Positions 33,701 through 48,700 of a stretch of DNA of 64,000 nucleotides are shown here, in pieces (the first letter of the stretch is position 1; every line of letters starts with the position of its first letter). The DNA is from Nemopilema nomurai (taxonomy: Eukaryota > Cnidaria > Scyphozoa > Rhizostomeae > Rhizostomatidae), in assembly GCA_003864495.1 (NCBI GenBank), contig ML133493.1, positions 1,433,820-1,497,819 on the forward strand, read 5' to 3'. The position numbers and the translations under genes were made by a program. The notes beneath the pieces are model-generated. The model was not told where the DNA came from. It ran no database searches and worked only from the letters and a program-made list of their open reading frames with translations.

Positions 33701-36700
33701 TGTGCACGCTTTGGTAGTAGGGCAGGCCGACGAACTGCGGCTGGTTGTCATTCACGTCGGCGACCGTGACGTTGAGAATGCCCTGAGCCACTTGCGACGG
33801 GTCGCGCATTAACCTGGCTTGCACGATCAGCTCGAAGTGGGAGTTCTTCTCTCGGTCGAACGCAGCCCCTTCACGTGTCCTGACTTCGCCAGTCACAGAG
33901 TTGATCATGAACTCGTCCATTGGGTTGACAATAGAGAACTCGATTCGTTCTCCCACGTCGTAGCCAACAACATTCAGGACTAGCAGAAGCCTGCTCTCGT
34001 TGCGATTTTCCACGATCGACGTTTCAAAAACCGGCTCTCTAAACTTGAACCTCTCAGTCTTGATAGGCGAAAGGTTTATGACGACTTGACACGTGCTGGT
34101 AAATATTCCATCTGAGGCAGCCACTTGGAGTGAGTAGGTATTCTTGGTAACAGCCCCAGCATTTTTGGTCCAGATGGTACCAGTAATGGGTGACACCGCA
34201 AAGATGCCCGTGTGTTTCAGCAGGGCGTACCGTACACTGCTGAAGACGTTTGAGTCACCGTCATTGGCGTGGACAGTAACAACCTCGGTGCCATTGAAAA
34301 TGGGCGTGTAGAGCTGCACTCGGTAAATCTGGTTGGTGAACTCCGGGATTCGGTCGTTGATGTCATTGACAATTATGTGTACCTTGGTGAAGGCGAATAG
34401 ACTGGGCGAGCCATTGTCAGTTGCTATCACGTGGAACCGGAAATTCTCTCTCTTTTCGCGATCCAAAACCTTAGAAAAAATGGAGATTAGCCAAATCAGG
34501 AGTTCAAGACAATATGGGCAACTATTCGCAATATATATCTTATAAAAGAAAAACATTATCTCCATTGTTATCTATACCCGTACCAGACTTTGAATGAAGA
34601 TTCTTAGCAAAGCCTTAAATGAGGCGTTAACAAAGTGCGTTAAGTTTCATTGGTCAAAAAATTAGCCTCTCACAGACCAGAAGCTCGTTGCTTGTTACTG
34701 CATGAGCCGAAGCAGAGCAGAGGCTAAATTGTTGATGATGTTGTTTCTCTTCTGACAAGCAGCTGTCAATTATCTTGAACCTCCTCTGTAACTTTTATGG
34801 GGGCAAAAAGACAGTCAACACACTTGGACTCATTATACATCATTATACATCCAAGAGCCACGTCAATGGTTGTGTAGACACCAATATGACGCATCGGCTT
34901 CGATGCCCAGAACATAAGTGACTGATAAAACATACCCTTTTTGTTGTCAGTTTTCCGGTGCTTCTATCTATTTCAAAGCTGCGGGAGGCACTTGCTTCAA
35001 CAATGGAATACACAATGCGCGAGTTCTCCCCCGAGTCCTTGTCACTGGCCTGAATTATCAGGGGCGAGTTGCGCTGGTTCAAAACTTCGGACCCCCGGCC
35101 AGAGCCCTCGTCCACACTCCCCGTGTATGAGCTTCTAGAGAACTGAGGGCGGTTGTCATTCAGGTCCTTAACGTGAACAATGACGTCACAGGTGTTGAAA
35201 AAACTTTCTCCTACCCAGGCGTGTATGGAAAATGAACAGGCACGCAATACCTCTGCGTCCAACGGTACCTGCAATAGGGACAGAGACATTTAGCTCAAAG
35301 AAAAACTAGAAAAAGGGGAGCAACACAATCTGCCAGTTGAAGCGCCTGGCCATTCACCCCTGGGAAGGCGGAGCGAAGCATACCAGCTATGCAAAATTCC
35401 AGAATCTCCTTTTGATATTCAAATCTACTTCACATCCTTTCTACCACGAAAGTATTAGGTTCCCCAGCTGTATTCACGTTTTCAAAAAGAGCCTGCAAAG
35501 GAATTTGTCTAAAGTTCAGTGAACAGCCATTGAAACGACCCCCAAAAATCATATGTACACACGAAGGATGACAGTTGTGAGCTTTGTATAGAAGAAAAGA
35601 AGGTGGGATGGGAAACACTGGCTACACAAAGCACGCAGCCTATTAATGGAAATTCGAATTCCGTAAACTCTCCCTAACCTCAAGGTAACCCATATGTAGA
35701 ACACTTTGCTGACAGTTACGGCTTGCGCTAAATGTGAGATACTTACGGTCACCTAATTGCAATAACGTTACGCTAATAGAAAGGAAATTTGCAAGAAAGC
35801 CTTAAGGGAAACCACGTGTTATGTAATCAAAGATCTCCCTAAACGTTGAGATTATGTCTCATCCAATAAGCCCGAGATTACACATTTCCTGAAACCGAAC
35901 CGCGGCCAAGGATATCAAAGGGCGCTGTGGAATAGACCCCTCGGGGATGGGAAAACTTTTAATAACAAGTAATCAAGGATTCGAAAAGAAAAGTGATGGA
36001 ATCAAAAGCCATTCATTGAACGGTTTCTTTTCAATACGGTCTAAAATACAGGATGCCAAAAGCGACGGAAAAAGCCACAGGTGATCAGGCTTCGGGAAAC
36101 AGATAATATTTCAAGATCCAACTGGACACCGGATGTAGCGGATGCATAGCAGAAAATCCGCTGAAACCGGCCTCGGACAAACATCCCCTGCAACCTCGTC
36201 TTGATCAAAGCTTCGGCCTCTTTCTCGGCACTGGGTTAACCAATAGAAGCCGCGCCTCTTTATCATTAGTTCGGTATATGGAAATTTTTTTCGAGTGACG
36301 TGCTGTCTATAATGGCCCATAAAGGTGCAACATAAGCGCTTTTGAGTCGAGCTAGGATTAACAAGCTGTGTGTTTGAGAAGCAAGCTCTGTGTTTGAGGC
36401 CTTGATTGCAAGAGACAAGTCTTGGGTGCACGTGGCGCGTTCGATCATTAACGAATTTGCCCCAATTAAAAAATTTCAATTCATCCTGCATGGAGTGTTC
36501 TTGCTAACCCAACGGGATCTACTCGTCCTCCAAATCACACTTGCAGCCAAAGTGCGAAAAGTCCTACTTTTTTGTAAAAGCAGTTGACAATGTCGCCCTT
36601 TCGGGTTGTAAATTACGCAGAAAAATTTCTACTACACTCATTCCCTCTTCTTGCTTCAAGCTTTTTTCATACAAGCCTGAAACATTATTTTCCATATTTG

Positions 36701-39700
36701 AGCTTTCTCTTGGCCCCATTCCAATTCGAAATGACCTCATTCTTGGCCTACGCAGGCAGCCGCACAATAGACTCTACAAATGCCGAAGAAAGGCCTATTC
36801 AACACGTAAACCAAATATGGCTGATAAAATCGTGAATCATCATAATCAAATACAATGACTCGACTTAAAGAATAGAAAGTCTTCTGAAATACGAAACTCC
36901 TTTCAAACAAGAGATCGTGGGAGCGATGTTTATGTGTAGTCGCTTTCTGTTTCAAGGTGCAGTAGTTAGATGGTTTTAGATCGCAACATTGTTCATAGCT
37001 CCAAGTACAGCATCCGATATGGCAAATAGGCTGGCGATTGACAGTTAATCACCCCCTCCTTTTAAGTACGGATTCAGGCGTCAACGGGTTTGTATCATAA
37101 TAGGGCAAAGAAAAAATGGCACACAGAGGAGCGAAATGATAATGACCTTGTGACTGAACCAATTTAAGGCTTGAACCGGACAAACAAGGACCAAATGCTT
37201 TACAATTACTCTCAAGATATTTGGGCACGCATGTGGCTCGTTAAAAAGCAGTTGACAAGAAATTAGTGCTTTTCCTTGGCTCCGAAGGAAAATTCGAATG
37301 GAATAGACAATTATACGGATGAGAATACTTCGACAAAATTAGGCTAATGGCAGGACGAGAATAGAGATTGATTAATAAAATGAGTTTTTGCAGACAGCAA
37401 TCCTTCAGTGCGGATATCATCCGCCACTAATTACGTACAATAATACACGGATGAGAATATCCGTCCAGAAGCAATAAAATCAATAACAATTTATCATGGC
37501 AATTGCACAAAGCAGTCAAGTATGCCTAACAACAGAAAAGTAAACCAGCCTCGCTACCAATCTGCCAGAGGGAGTGAGGCTGCGATCCATTCTGCAATAC
37601 CCTGATTGTGGGTCAACCAGCCGGCGTTAGCTGGGGGAACTTTGCAAAATTCAACCGCATGTCCTTTAGAGATCGGACATTGAAGAAAAAGGCATTTGAC
37701 GGCAAAAAGGCGAAATTGTGTCAAATAAAGTCCTTGTGAACTGCGATGAAAACTGAGTAAATTTAAAATCTAGATGAAGTTTAGTTTCCACTGTCGTTCT
37801 AAAGAGGCGAGATGAAAAGGGAATAAACGAGCGACAGGACTAGAAAGAGACAACGGAACGGAAGAACAAGGCCTTTGTGCTCACTATCATTCCTTCCGAG
37901 CATAAAGTCAACAGGGCTTAGGGACGAAAGCAAAACGAAAGAATTGAGTTTAAGGTGCTGCATTGATCTGTGAACAAGACCCATAACGATTTGCCTCTGG
38001 CAACCTGATTCAGCAACATTTGAGAAACTTTAGGGTTACCTGCCAAGGGCGCCGTTTTGAGCAGGACCAGCAAATCTATGGGTTACTTTCCAACCTTGAG
38101 CCCCCCTTGTCTGCTTGTCCGGCCCCCTTGTCTGCTTGTCCAGCCCCCCTTGTCTGCATGTCCAGCCCCCCTTGTCTACTTGTCCGGCCCCCATGATCCC
38201 CTCGTGCCGACACTAGTGAAACGAAACTTCTGCCACAAACAATTTGACAGAGTGTTGGCCTTGACAGGTGGGCTAAGTTCTAATGTACGACATTAACTGT
38301 TTCAAAACAAATAATCATGCTAACAAAATGGTCAATGCTACCGGTTATGAGGATTGCAAAGGAAATTCAAACAAAACGCGTTTAATAGCTTGTTTTGACG
38401 AAAACCATTGAAAATTCTGACTAAACAAAATGAATTGTTGTTTCCTTTTCGAATACAAAAAAGAATGAAAACATCAATTATAAAGTGGAAATCATACAAA
38501 AGAGAATACATAATGAATTAGGAGGGACAACGTGGTGACGTCAAAGAGGTGAAAAAGCCCTGGGATTTTGGGGGAAGTGCTGTATGCATGCTGCCATGGA
38601 TGCTTGGAGGCGGTTAAGCTGATCCACGCGGCGACTGTGAAGCTTGCGCCAATGCCAAGGGTTACCAAGCCAGAGGGACAGCGTTGGGTCAGATCAAGGC
38701 AACGCGTTTGGGACCCTATATCCATAGATGTCCAAAGTCTAGTGAGAAGTCTAATGGATTTGAATGGATAGGATGGCTGTCTTGTGAAAGTACCTGGGCA
38801 TTGCGAAGAGGAAAACCGCACTCGTAGTGCACAGACAAGGCTGTTCTCATGAGGGAGTATCGGTTTGCTTTGCTGACTAAACCCCAACATTGTCTATCAA
38901 CTCGACTTCCTAGGAAGGCCACAGGTATCATTTTCGTCTCAAGAGCTCCCTTAGGAGAAGCGATAAAAACCGCATACCGACAATTGGAGCTGACAGCAAA
39001 TCATAACTGAAGTGGTTAAAGAAAGGGGAACCAAATCACTCACAGGGATGGACCTTTTCCTCTCCACCTTTTGTGGGCTTTCAAGGGCCTTCGTCAGTAT
39101 TATGGGATAAACATTACAGTTAATTACCCAGTCAGAGTATACTTTGTACTGTAAATGAAGCCTTCGTTGTAGACGGAAAAGTATCATAACCGTACTAGAA
39201 AATGAACCAAACCCTTTCTCATTCGAAAAATGCTCTAGGGCTGGGTGGGAAAGCCTTATTATTTCGAAAGTGAAAAATCTCTTTTGTCCAAAGCTAGGGA
39301 TGGAACTGCATGATCCACTTTCGTGCATTCCGAGAAATGATCGAATTCCGGGGATACTTATGACAAAGCATCCGGCCATTCCTAGGAACATGTCGCGCGA
39401 AATTGGACAGCCATCATATTCGAAATCGCCTTTTCTCCATTCAATATTTTCTAAGATGACTGCGACCGTGCGTCTACAGACAGCAAGACCACATCTAAAC
39501 AACTATTATTCTGCCAGAGGCAGCTCACTACGCCCAACGGTGCGTTTTTGCATAGGGTCTGCTCAACAGCTCAGCGGACTATGACGTTGACGAGTTCAAT
39601 AATTATTTCCTTGAAAAAGAATCTCGCGTGGACGATTCATTCTTACGACAAAACAAGACAGCAGAAACCGTGAGCGCCAGCGCAGGGGTCTTTGTTTACA

Positions 39701-42700
39701 CTGTATGGAGAGCACGGTTGGCGGGAAAACCTCCCTCCCTTTCGAGCGTCCATGCACGAGGGCATTCTTTTGATTGCAGTGGAGATTTCTTTCAGGGCCG
39801 CTTCGAGAAGACGATGAATGACTGTCGAAATCTGAGTTGACCGTGCCGGGCAATGATTAAGTACCCAGTATAAGGTCAGGTCTCGAATGAAAAAAATATC
39901 TTGAACTTCTCTTACCTTGCTAAAAACGACACCGGAAAGATAATCCACTTGAAATTGATGGACACAGGTGGGCAGTGATGTGTCATTACTTGGCACCAGT
40001 TTGTAGTAGACAAGGATGTTCGGTATAGACACGTCAAGTACCGGCTGCGGCCTTTGGTTTTCCGGAACAACGATGTGATAGGTGTCATTGGAGAAGCCGG
40101 GCCTACGCTTGGCTGGGTAGACGGTGATCTGAAATGATCAAAACGTGGAAAATATAGCTTCACTATGTAAACAGGCAGATACTAAGAGATCTCATAATTC
40201 ATCATAATTTACATGTCTTCCATTAATTGTATCTGCATATCTCTCAAACTAAATATACAAAAGCAATTCGAATCAAATTAATGTTCATTGCAAAGCTAAA
40301 TAATTAATCATATAAAAATAAATCTTTTAATTGTCGCAAACACCCATGTTGGATTTTAGGCCGACAAATTGCATGCAACCAACAGTTGGATGCACAAAAC
40401 TCTTCCGGTCTGGCTGATACGATCTCTTTTTCGCATAGTTCGGTGATTGCAGCTTTAGAGGCGCTGCAAGCTTTGAAGGCATCGCTTTGCGCGGATAACC
40501 ACTAGGCATCTTTTCGTGCGAGGTGTGGCTTCCTGTGAGCACTATCACCCACAATAATGCTGCCTAATTACCTCAAACAAACGTGGTTAAATCGCAGTAA
40601 GCTTGCATTTAGGCCGACTGGACCTGTGACCTGAGCGAAACTACATCTGATCAGATGTCTAATCGCGTTTCTGTTCTCAGAATAATCACCTTTGAAGCAC
40701 TCCTAAATACAATAGGTCATATTCAAATCTGTGTACGCAAAATAACTTTCCACCCGATATTTAATTAAGGAATTTATTCGTAAGATGATTACAGCCAATA
40801 TTTGTACACAAACTTGGCAAACTAGAGATTCACAAACTTCCCCACCAGATGTATCACTATTGTAGGATGCGATTGGCAATTTTGGATCAAGGGAAAATCG
40901 AGCTGGCCATGTGCAGAGGTACTAGGTTGCACTGTGGCATTTCGAAGACGCATGCGCAAGATGCAAATGTGAGCAAAGCACGGTATTAGGTGTTTAAATA
41001 TGTTAGCAGTAGAGAGATGCAGGGGAAATTGATAACTGTTCAGCCTACAGAAATGGATATGAAACAGGCGACAGATTGTGCGTTACGAGGCCAATGGCGG
41101 CTGAACGCTGGTCTCAAAGAAAGAAAAAAGTTGATCCATTCATTACTATTCAATTGGAGCACACTCGCCTTCCCCACTGATAACCTGAAATCACTTTTTA
41201 GCATGCTAATCTGTCTTTCTGACCTGCATTGCGTCAAAAGCGATGATCTTTTGGATTAAAAATTTGATTACAGGCCCATTCTTTGCTAGCGTGCTTATAT
41301 ACGACCCAGTGACGGATCCCTTTTACAATTCAATATGCATTTGTCTTCGTTACTTTGTGGTATTCTTCGCGTCTTTATTCAATTGCCGTTCGTGTCAGCG
41401 TGTGAACCACGGGTGATTGTACCCTCCACTCCAGAAGGAAACCCTCCTTCACCAATGATCACTACTTCAGCAAACTGCTTGATTGTCATACATATATGTT
41501 ATGGCTGACGTGCATGTTTTTGTTCTTAAACAGAGGAGCAGAGGCGCACCCTCTCCAAACTACCACTGCCATGGCAGGGGAATAATTTCAGATCGTGAAA
41601 AACCATCGCACACCCAGACCGAGGCTGTTTCAAAAGGTGTACAGCTAAGACCATAACGAGGGGTCGTACCATAAAATCTTACGAGAATAATAACAATAAA
41701 AAGAAGGGGCTACGTCTAGTATTAACTTATGGGGACAACTCCTTTAACCTATTAGCTACAAGCCCTTGTTGATATTTGCTTTTCACGCCAAACGAGAGTT
41801 TATTTGTTTCTATCAAAGACAGTCTAACTTGTTGAGGGGATTTCATACCTAGCGGCCTAAGAGCCATTGCAAACCTTGCTATGTAGCACAGAGCTAGTGC
41901 TTGAAAGAGGCATTCCCTCGAGCCCCCCCGTGCTGGGTCCTAAAAAGCGTGCGCTTTCGCAAGTACTTAATCGGGCTTTTGATTACCACCAATGTCCTAC
42001 TTCCGTGTGGAAACATTGTTTCAAAGGACTTAGCCGAAGGCGAAAGCCGGTGGTGAGCGGTTGGCGCTGACCAGGCGTGATGCCAGATTCCATCATTTCA
42101 TGCAAGCAGCGAATCAGGTTAGCCATGGGTTGACTGAATCGAATTCTCGCACTTTAAATCACGTTCGCGGAGGGCTGACCGAACTGTTGAAGTTTGCAAA
42201 AAAGAAATAAAGCAAATTTGAATGTCGAAACACAACATGCGATTTTTAAGACAGGTCTAATATGTCCCAGCAATAAGCTCTTGATCATTGAAAGCTCTGA
42301 TAGAAATGCTGGGAAGAAAACAGAAATAGAGAAGGTACCCCTAACCAATCATGGTACGAAACTTTGGCTAAAACCATTTAAGTTATACATCTCTATAGAG
42401 AAAAACACTTCCGCAACAAAACCATTTCTTTGCCAAAAGGCTTGACACTAACTTTCAAGAGGCTTTTCCAGTGCCGAAACATAATCCCATTCTAGACTTT
42501 CCATTCTTCGGGAAATATTAATATGGTTTCACAAAGAAGTAAATTAACGACATCTACATTTTCATTGCAAAATAGACAGCGCATCGAATTTCTATCATCG
42601 CGTGATGACGATTCGCCATACATTATTTCGAGAATTTATCATAATTTGACCAATAAACATCAAATAGACCAACAGGCCTATGGCGTGGACTTCAGATGCA

Positions 42701-45700
42701 AAATTCGAAAGAGTAGGGATATTAGCAAGTAAGCAACACAAAACCGATTCTCATAAAAGCTTTATGACACAGCACAACATGAAAGTGACAGGTGAGAGCA
42801 AGCGGCGATTTGAGGTCAATATCGAACATCAATTTGATAAATTATTCAGATGCTCAATTGAAAATGATCGGGATAAGTTCGTTAAATTCAACTCTGTTTG
42901 TGGAGGCCATTTTAAGAGTTGGTATGCTAATCCTGGCTGCATTAATCTATTGAGGTCAACATGCCTGCATAGTTTGAATCGCATTCAACCTTCGGTGTAG
43001 TGGTGAATAGAATCGATCATAGCGGCGTTGTTATCATGGCTGGCAGTTGTAATGCAGATTCGACGTTCAATCAAACAAATGACAATGAATGTAAAAATCA
43101 AACAGCCTTCGATTCACAATTATAAATTATGCACAACAGGTCATCGCTGAACCGTAATAAAACGATAAGACCTGAAAATCTTCCTATTAAAAATGTAAGT
43201 CGAAACAATCAGGTTGACAAAAAACTCTCTTAGGATTGATAACTCCTAATGCACGTCAAGAGGCAAACGAGCTTACTTCGCAGATACTGCCATTCAAAAA
43301 CTATTCTCTTTTTCCAAGCTTCTAATCGAAAGACGCAGTCCTCGCTTTCTTGTCTTAATATTACGTCAGCATGGCCACATTTTCTTCTTCCCGCCCCAAT
43401 ATTGCGCATGCCCAACCGAAACATGACAACCAGGTTTATTTCAGGGAAATGCGCGAATATGATGCAAGGAGAAATGAAATGAAAACTTAAGCTCTTTGTC
43501 TCTAAATTCCTTGTGACAAGTTGAAGAAGGAAAATACAAATCAACTGACCTTGACTGTTGACTCATCTTTGAAAGAACGCAACTGGCCAGAATCTGAAAC
43601 TTCCACATCAAGTGAAAATGTGTTTATTTTGTCTGACGTGAAACTTTGACCAGAAGATATGATACCAGTGACGGAGTCAATAGCGAAGTGTCCACCACTG
43701 TTACCACCCGTAATAGAGAACTTCAGCAGCGCATTAGTCCCAATGTCGTCATCAACAGCTAGAAGTCTTAGAATGGGCACCCCAACTGGGATTGGACTAA
43801 ACACTTCTGTTGCATACAGTTGCTCAGTAAACCTATGACGAATTTCGAAACAGTTAAAATGTAATATGAAAAAACAACGTCTCTCATGTAAGAGGTGATA
43901 ACAATCATATAATCAAGACACTGTCCTTTAACATAGAAAAATATTCTAGGTTTACTGAAATGAACTTTATTGAACTTCAAATAAGATGACTGGGGAACGG
44001 TTAGAAGTCTATAAAGCTGTTTGGGACAAACTGATGTTACTTAAGCTTTTCTATATCTTAACAATATATATGGTCAATAAAATCAACTGCCCTGAAAAAA
44101 GATTTCAGGACCAACAGTATGCATCACTGCTTAGCTCAAAAATCCTAATGAGAAACAAACCTTGGTTGGTGATCATTTGCATCTTTAACATCCACATTAA
44201 CACAATAAGCTGTTCTCAGCACAGAGACAGAAGTGTGATCTTCTGCAACAAGCGTTAGGATGTAGTTACTCTGAAGTTCTCTGTCAAATGAGTGGAATGC
44301 TCTAATCTTCCCAGACAACACATCGACTTCAAAAGGAACAGTTTCACTTGTACGAGGACTAACACCAATCAACTTGTATGCAAGTTTCCCTTTTGAGATA
44401 CTGTCTGGATCCAGAGCTAAAACAGATGAAGACATGACGATCATTATGGCCTCTTGTTTGAGTTCTAGTGCATAAAAATCTGACAACACTATCACAGGAA
44501 AACATTTGACAAATTGTACCAAAATGTATGGCTGAACCCATTCTTTAGGCACCCAAGACTTTCTACAAATAGTTATACATAGATCAAGTGAAATGCAAGT
44601 GTATTTCTTTGGCTCAATTTACAGCAAACCCATTAATTGTGAACTCTTTTATATTTTTTTTATCTGTGGTTCAGCACTGCTTTAAAAACTTGAATCTTCA
44701 GCTACAGTGAATAGATACATGTTGTGGGACTGTTATGTATTGTGGTTTCATTATAAGTTACTACCTTACTAAAAGAATGTTATCTCCCAAAATATTTTCA
44801 TTCCAGGAGGATTAAATTTACAAAAGGAGAAGTCCTTAATAAAAAAGAAAAGTTATAAATTCCCATAAAAAGTAAAGTCTTTTAGTTTATGCAAAAATAC
44901 TTTAGTCCACACAGAAATAACAGCTCTTCATAAGGTCTTGCTTCTAGCAAGTTCTAATCACCATGTGACATAATAGAATTTGTGAGCACACCCGATGCAA
45001 AATAATGCAATGTTAATATATCACAGTTCATGGGTTAGTCAAAGAGAATATAAATGGATTTTACTGATCCCTATTGACATTCTTTCAACAAGATGTACTC
45101 TGCTTGGGTGAAAAGCCTTAACTGGAGGCCACTGTATTTAGATTTCTAGACCATGGTGAAAGATGAACTGTTCACAAAAACTTAGAAAGTTGCAAATGAC
45201 TGACTCACCTTCAATTTGGGCAATGACTTTCCTTTTCCCCTCATTTTCTAGAACTTCAGCCTGATAGCAGCTTTGAGAAGTTTTGGGGGCATTGTCATTA
45301 ACATCCTCAACCAAAATATTGAAGACTGCAGAATCTGTGGCCTGGCCATTAGTAGCATTGATAACAAGTTTATAGGCAGCTTTTGTTTCATAGTCCAACT
45401 CAGAAACTTGAATCAAGTTTCCAAATGAATTCACAGAGAACTTGTAATCTTCATTTCCAGATACAATTGTGAATTGAAGCGAGCCATCATGGTCTGTCAC
45501 AAGATCTGGTAGCCTTTCTACAAACATTGTATCGGTAATCCGTTTTGTTGACTCTATCAGGTTGTAAGTGAAGGATTTTTGTTTGAATTTGACTATCCCT
45601 GCATCTATAGGTGGTCGAACATTGACTTGAATTTCTAGATATACTGTTGTAAATCTTTGTGGCTGTCCTTTGTCTGTGATATTAATAGTCAAAACATGAA

Positions 45701-48700
45701 AATCATATGGCATCATCCTTGCTTTTGTACTCACAATTCCATGTGAGTTGATTTGAAATAGAGAGTCTTTTTCCAAAATCATAAAGCTTAGCTCTCCATT
45801 TTTGCCAATATCTCTGTCTAATGCTACAACCTGTGTAACAAATGTTGCATGATTCTGAGCATCTTGCTCCCACATGCTTGGTACTATTTGAACCTTTGCC
45901 TCTGGGTCATTGTCATTTGTATCCTCCACTGTTATCAATACACTGCCAAATGATAATTGTTTTGCCAAGTGACGCTTAGAAACAGAAATGTTAAGAGAGT
46001 ATGTATCCAGTGATTCTCTATCAAGTACTTTTGCAGTCTTAATCATACCAGTTGAGCTGACAACAAAATGGCCCAGTTCATTTCCATCAACAATTTCAAA
46101 CAGGAGGTCTGAAACTTGCATTTTTGAGTTTGGGTCAACTGGGGAAAGCTGCAAAACATTAGTCTGTGGTGGCAAATTTTCCTTCACAGAAACTCTGTAA
46201 ACAGTTGGATCAAAATAAGGAGGCCTCTGTACTTTATTTGTCTCCCGTAAAAGAATGGCAGCATTACTGTAAACTTCGGGATTATCCTTCAGATGTGCAT
46301 TAACAGTCAACCAGTAATAAGATCTCAGCTTAACTGATTTTGGCCCAGTGTTTATGTGTGATATTGTCCCTGTTTCTGATTCAATCTTGAAATTTCCCAC
46401 ACCAGTACCATCAACAATTTGGTATTGAAGCTCACCAGACCCTTCAAGAACAGCATCAATTGTAACAATCTTATTTTCATCCTTAATGTCCACAATAATT
46501 GGATTCCCCGACCTAAGGAACTTTGGCCTCTCGGACAAAACAGACGGTATAAGCTTACAAACAAAGTGACAAGTACTAGAGAGTGATGGAGCTCCAAGGT
46601 CCCTAACAATGACTGAAATGTTAAAGATGAGGTCCTTTTCAAGTTCCCCAATGGTGACAACATTTGTCCTTAAAATCCCATTCTCATTGTCTATATGAAA
46701 TAGCCTTTGAAACTTTCTAGTAGCCAGTTCGTATCTCACTTTTCCTCCATTTCCTGTATCCAAGTCGACAGCAAAAACTTTTCCAAGAACAGCACCAGCA
46801 GGGAAGTCTTCTGTGATTTCGACAGTTTGTACCTCAGGCAAGCATTTAGGTGGAGTATCATTCACATCATCAACAGTTATTTCAACTGTTGCCTGGCTTA
46901 CCTTTTGATCCTGACTTGATTTATCAGATGCTTGAATGGTTATCAGATACTTGCTCTGCTTTTCATAATCTAAGCTTGAATTCAATGTTATCAAACCAGT
47001 GTACATATTCAGAACAAAAAGCTCTCTGTAGTCACTAAGCATTGAATAAATCACTTCTCCATTTCTCTTCTGATCTGGGTCCCTTGCACTCACTTGTAAT
47101 AATCTTGAACCAGGCTGCGCTTGCTCAGACACTGAAATATGATATTTCTTCTGGGAGAAAACTGGTCCATTGTCATTTACATCAACTACCTGGAGTTGGA
47201 CCTCAATATCTGCATACTGGGATGGGTTGTCTGTGTCATATGCTCTAATTTTCAGGGTGTAAAATAATGTTTGCTCTCTGTCCAATTCTGATGACAAATA
47301 CAATGATCCATTAAACATGTCAATGCCAAAGTTACTGTCAACATTGTAACTCCCAGCAATGATTGAGTAGAGAACAAAACCATAGCATCGAAACTCTGTA
47401 TCCACAGCCATAACAGTTGTTATATAACTCCCAACAGGCAGGTCTTCACTCAACAATATTGGATTGACAGGCTTCTCCAAGAAAACTGGCTTATGGACTT
47501 TTCTTTGAGGTATAACAATAGGACTGAAACGTTCAATATCTAAACCACTTTCCCATTTGGCTCTTTCAGCAATTGTCTTCTTTATTACAAGAAACAAGGG
47601 GTTGTCAGTACAACTCACATTTACAGTCCTGTAGTTGTTCTTTGGAACAGTTTGCACATCAATAATCAATTTCGGTGACAAGAACTTTCCATCAGAAACG
47701 GTGATGCTCATTTGACTTCCTTTCCTATCACTTGGAATGTATTTGAGGGTCAGATCACCAGTACTGATACCCATGCCAAATATAATACCAGTTGCATTGT
47801 AAGTATAACCAGTGTGTGATTGATCCAGGTCAACAGCACTGATCCTCATGACTTTAGTCCCAATTCTTGCATTTTCTGCAACATGAATGCTGCAACTCAG
47901 AAATGGCATTGCAGGTGGGTTATCATTAATGTCCTTGATAACAACTTTTAAAACCATTCTTCCTTCGCGTTTTATTGGTGCTCCAAAATCTGAAGCTCTC
48001 AACAACAGGTATAATGTCTGGGGAACTGATTTGTTGCCATCCCTATCAAGCTTTTTTACCACCTGCACAGAACCAGTGATAGGATCAATATTAAAATAAG
48101 ACCCTTTGGTATTAGCAATTGAATAAATTATCTTTCCGTTTAATCCCGTGTCAACATCACTCGCTCTGGCTCTGTATATTTCTGTGCCAACCGCAGTCTC
48201 CTCAGCAAATTCAACTGAATCCTGCAAACGTTCAAATGCTGGAGAGTGATCATTGCTGTCAAGGACATTCACAGAAACACTTGCTCTGCCTCTAATCCGG
48301 TTTCTGTGATAAGCAATAACCGTCAGATTGTAACGTTTGGTTTTTTCGTAGTCAAGCCACTCAACTGCATAAATGTGTCCAGTGCGACTGTTTATTTGGA
48401 AAATGCCTTGTTCGTTTCCTCCCGCAAATCCAAAAATGACATTTTGAAATACTTTCTTCGATTCCGGCATTATTTCCACCCGCACTATTGGGGTAAACGG
48501 GGGTGAAATCTCGGCCACTGAAGCGAAGTAGGCATCTTTCGAGAATCTCAGAGACTTTTGCCTATTTGAATCAAAGTCTTCTTGTCGCTTGTCACGTCGG
48601 CGGCCACTTTCCGGGTAACCTTCGACGTCCAAAATATTTATTCTTACTGGTAAAGGATCTGACTGTCGCTTCAGTTTCTCATAAGGACACATATCTTTAG

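Noticed and set aside
33328..33717. + strand frame of 129 codons
   Set aside because: Its second half is antisense to FAT-like exon 6; the first half is intronic with no independent support.
38951..39502. 183-codon - strand frame in FAT-like intron 4
   Set aside because: Frame length alone; no domain, no plausible splice signals joining it to the FAT-like exons, whose phases already agree without it.
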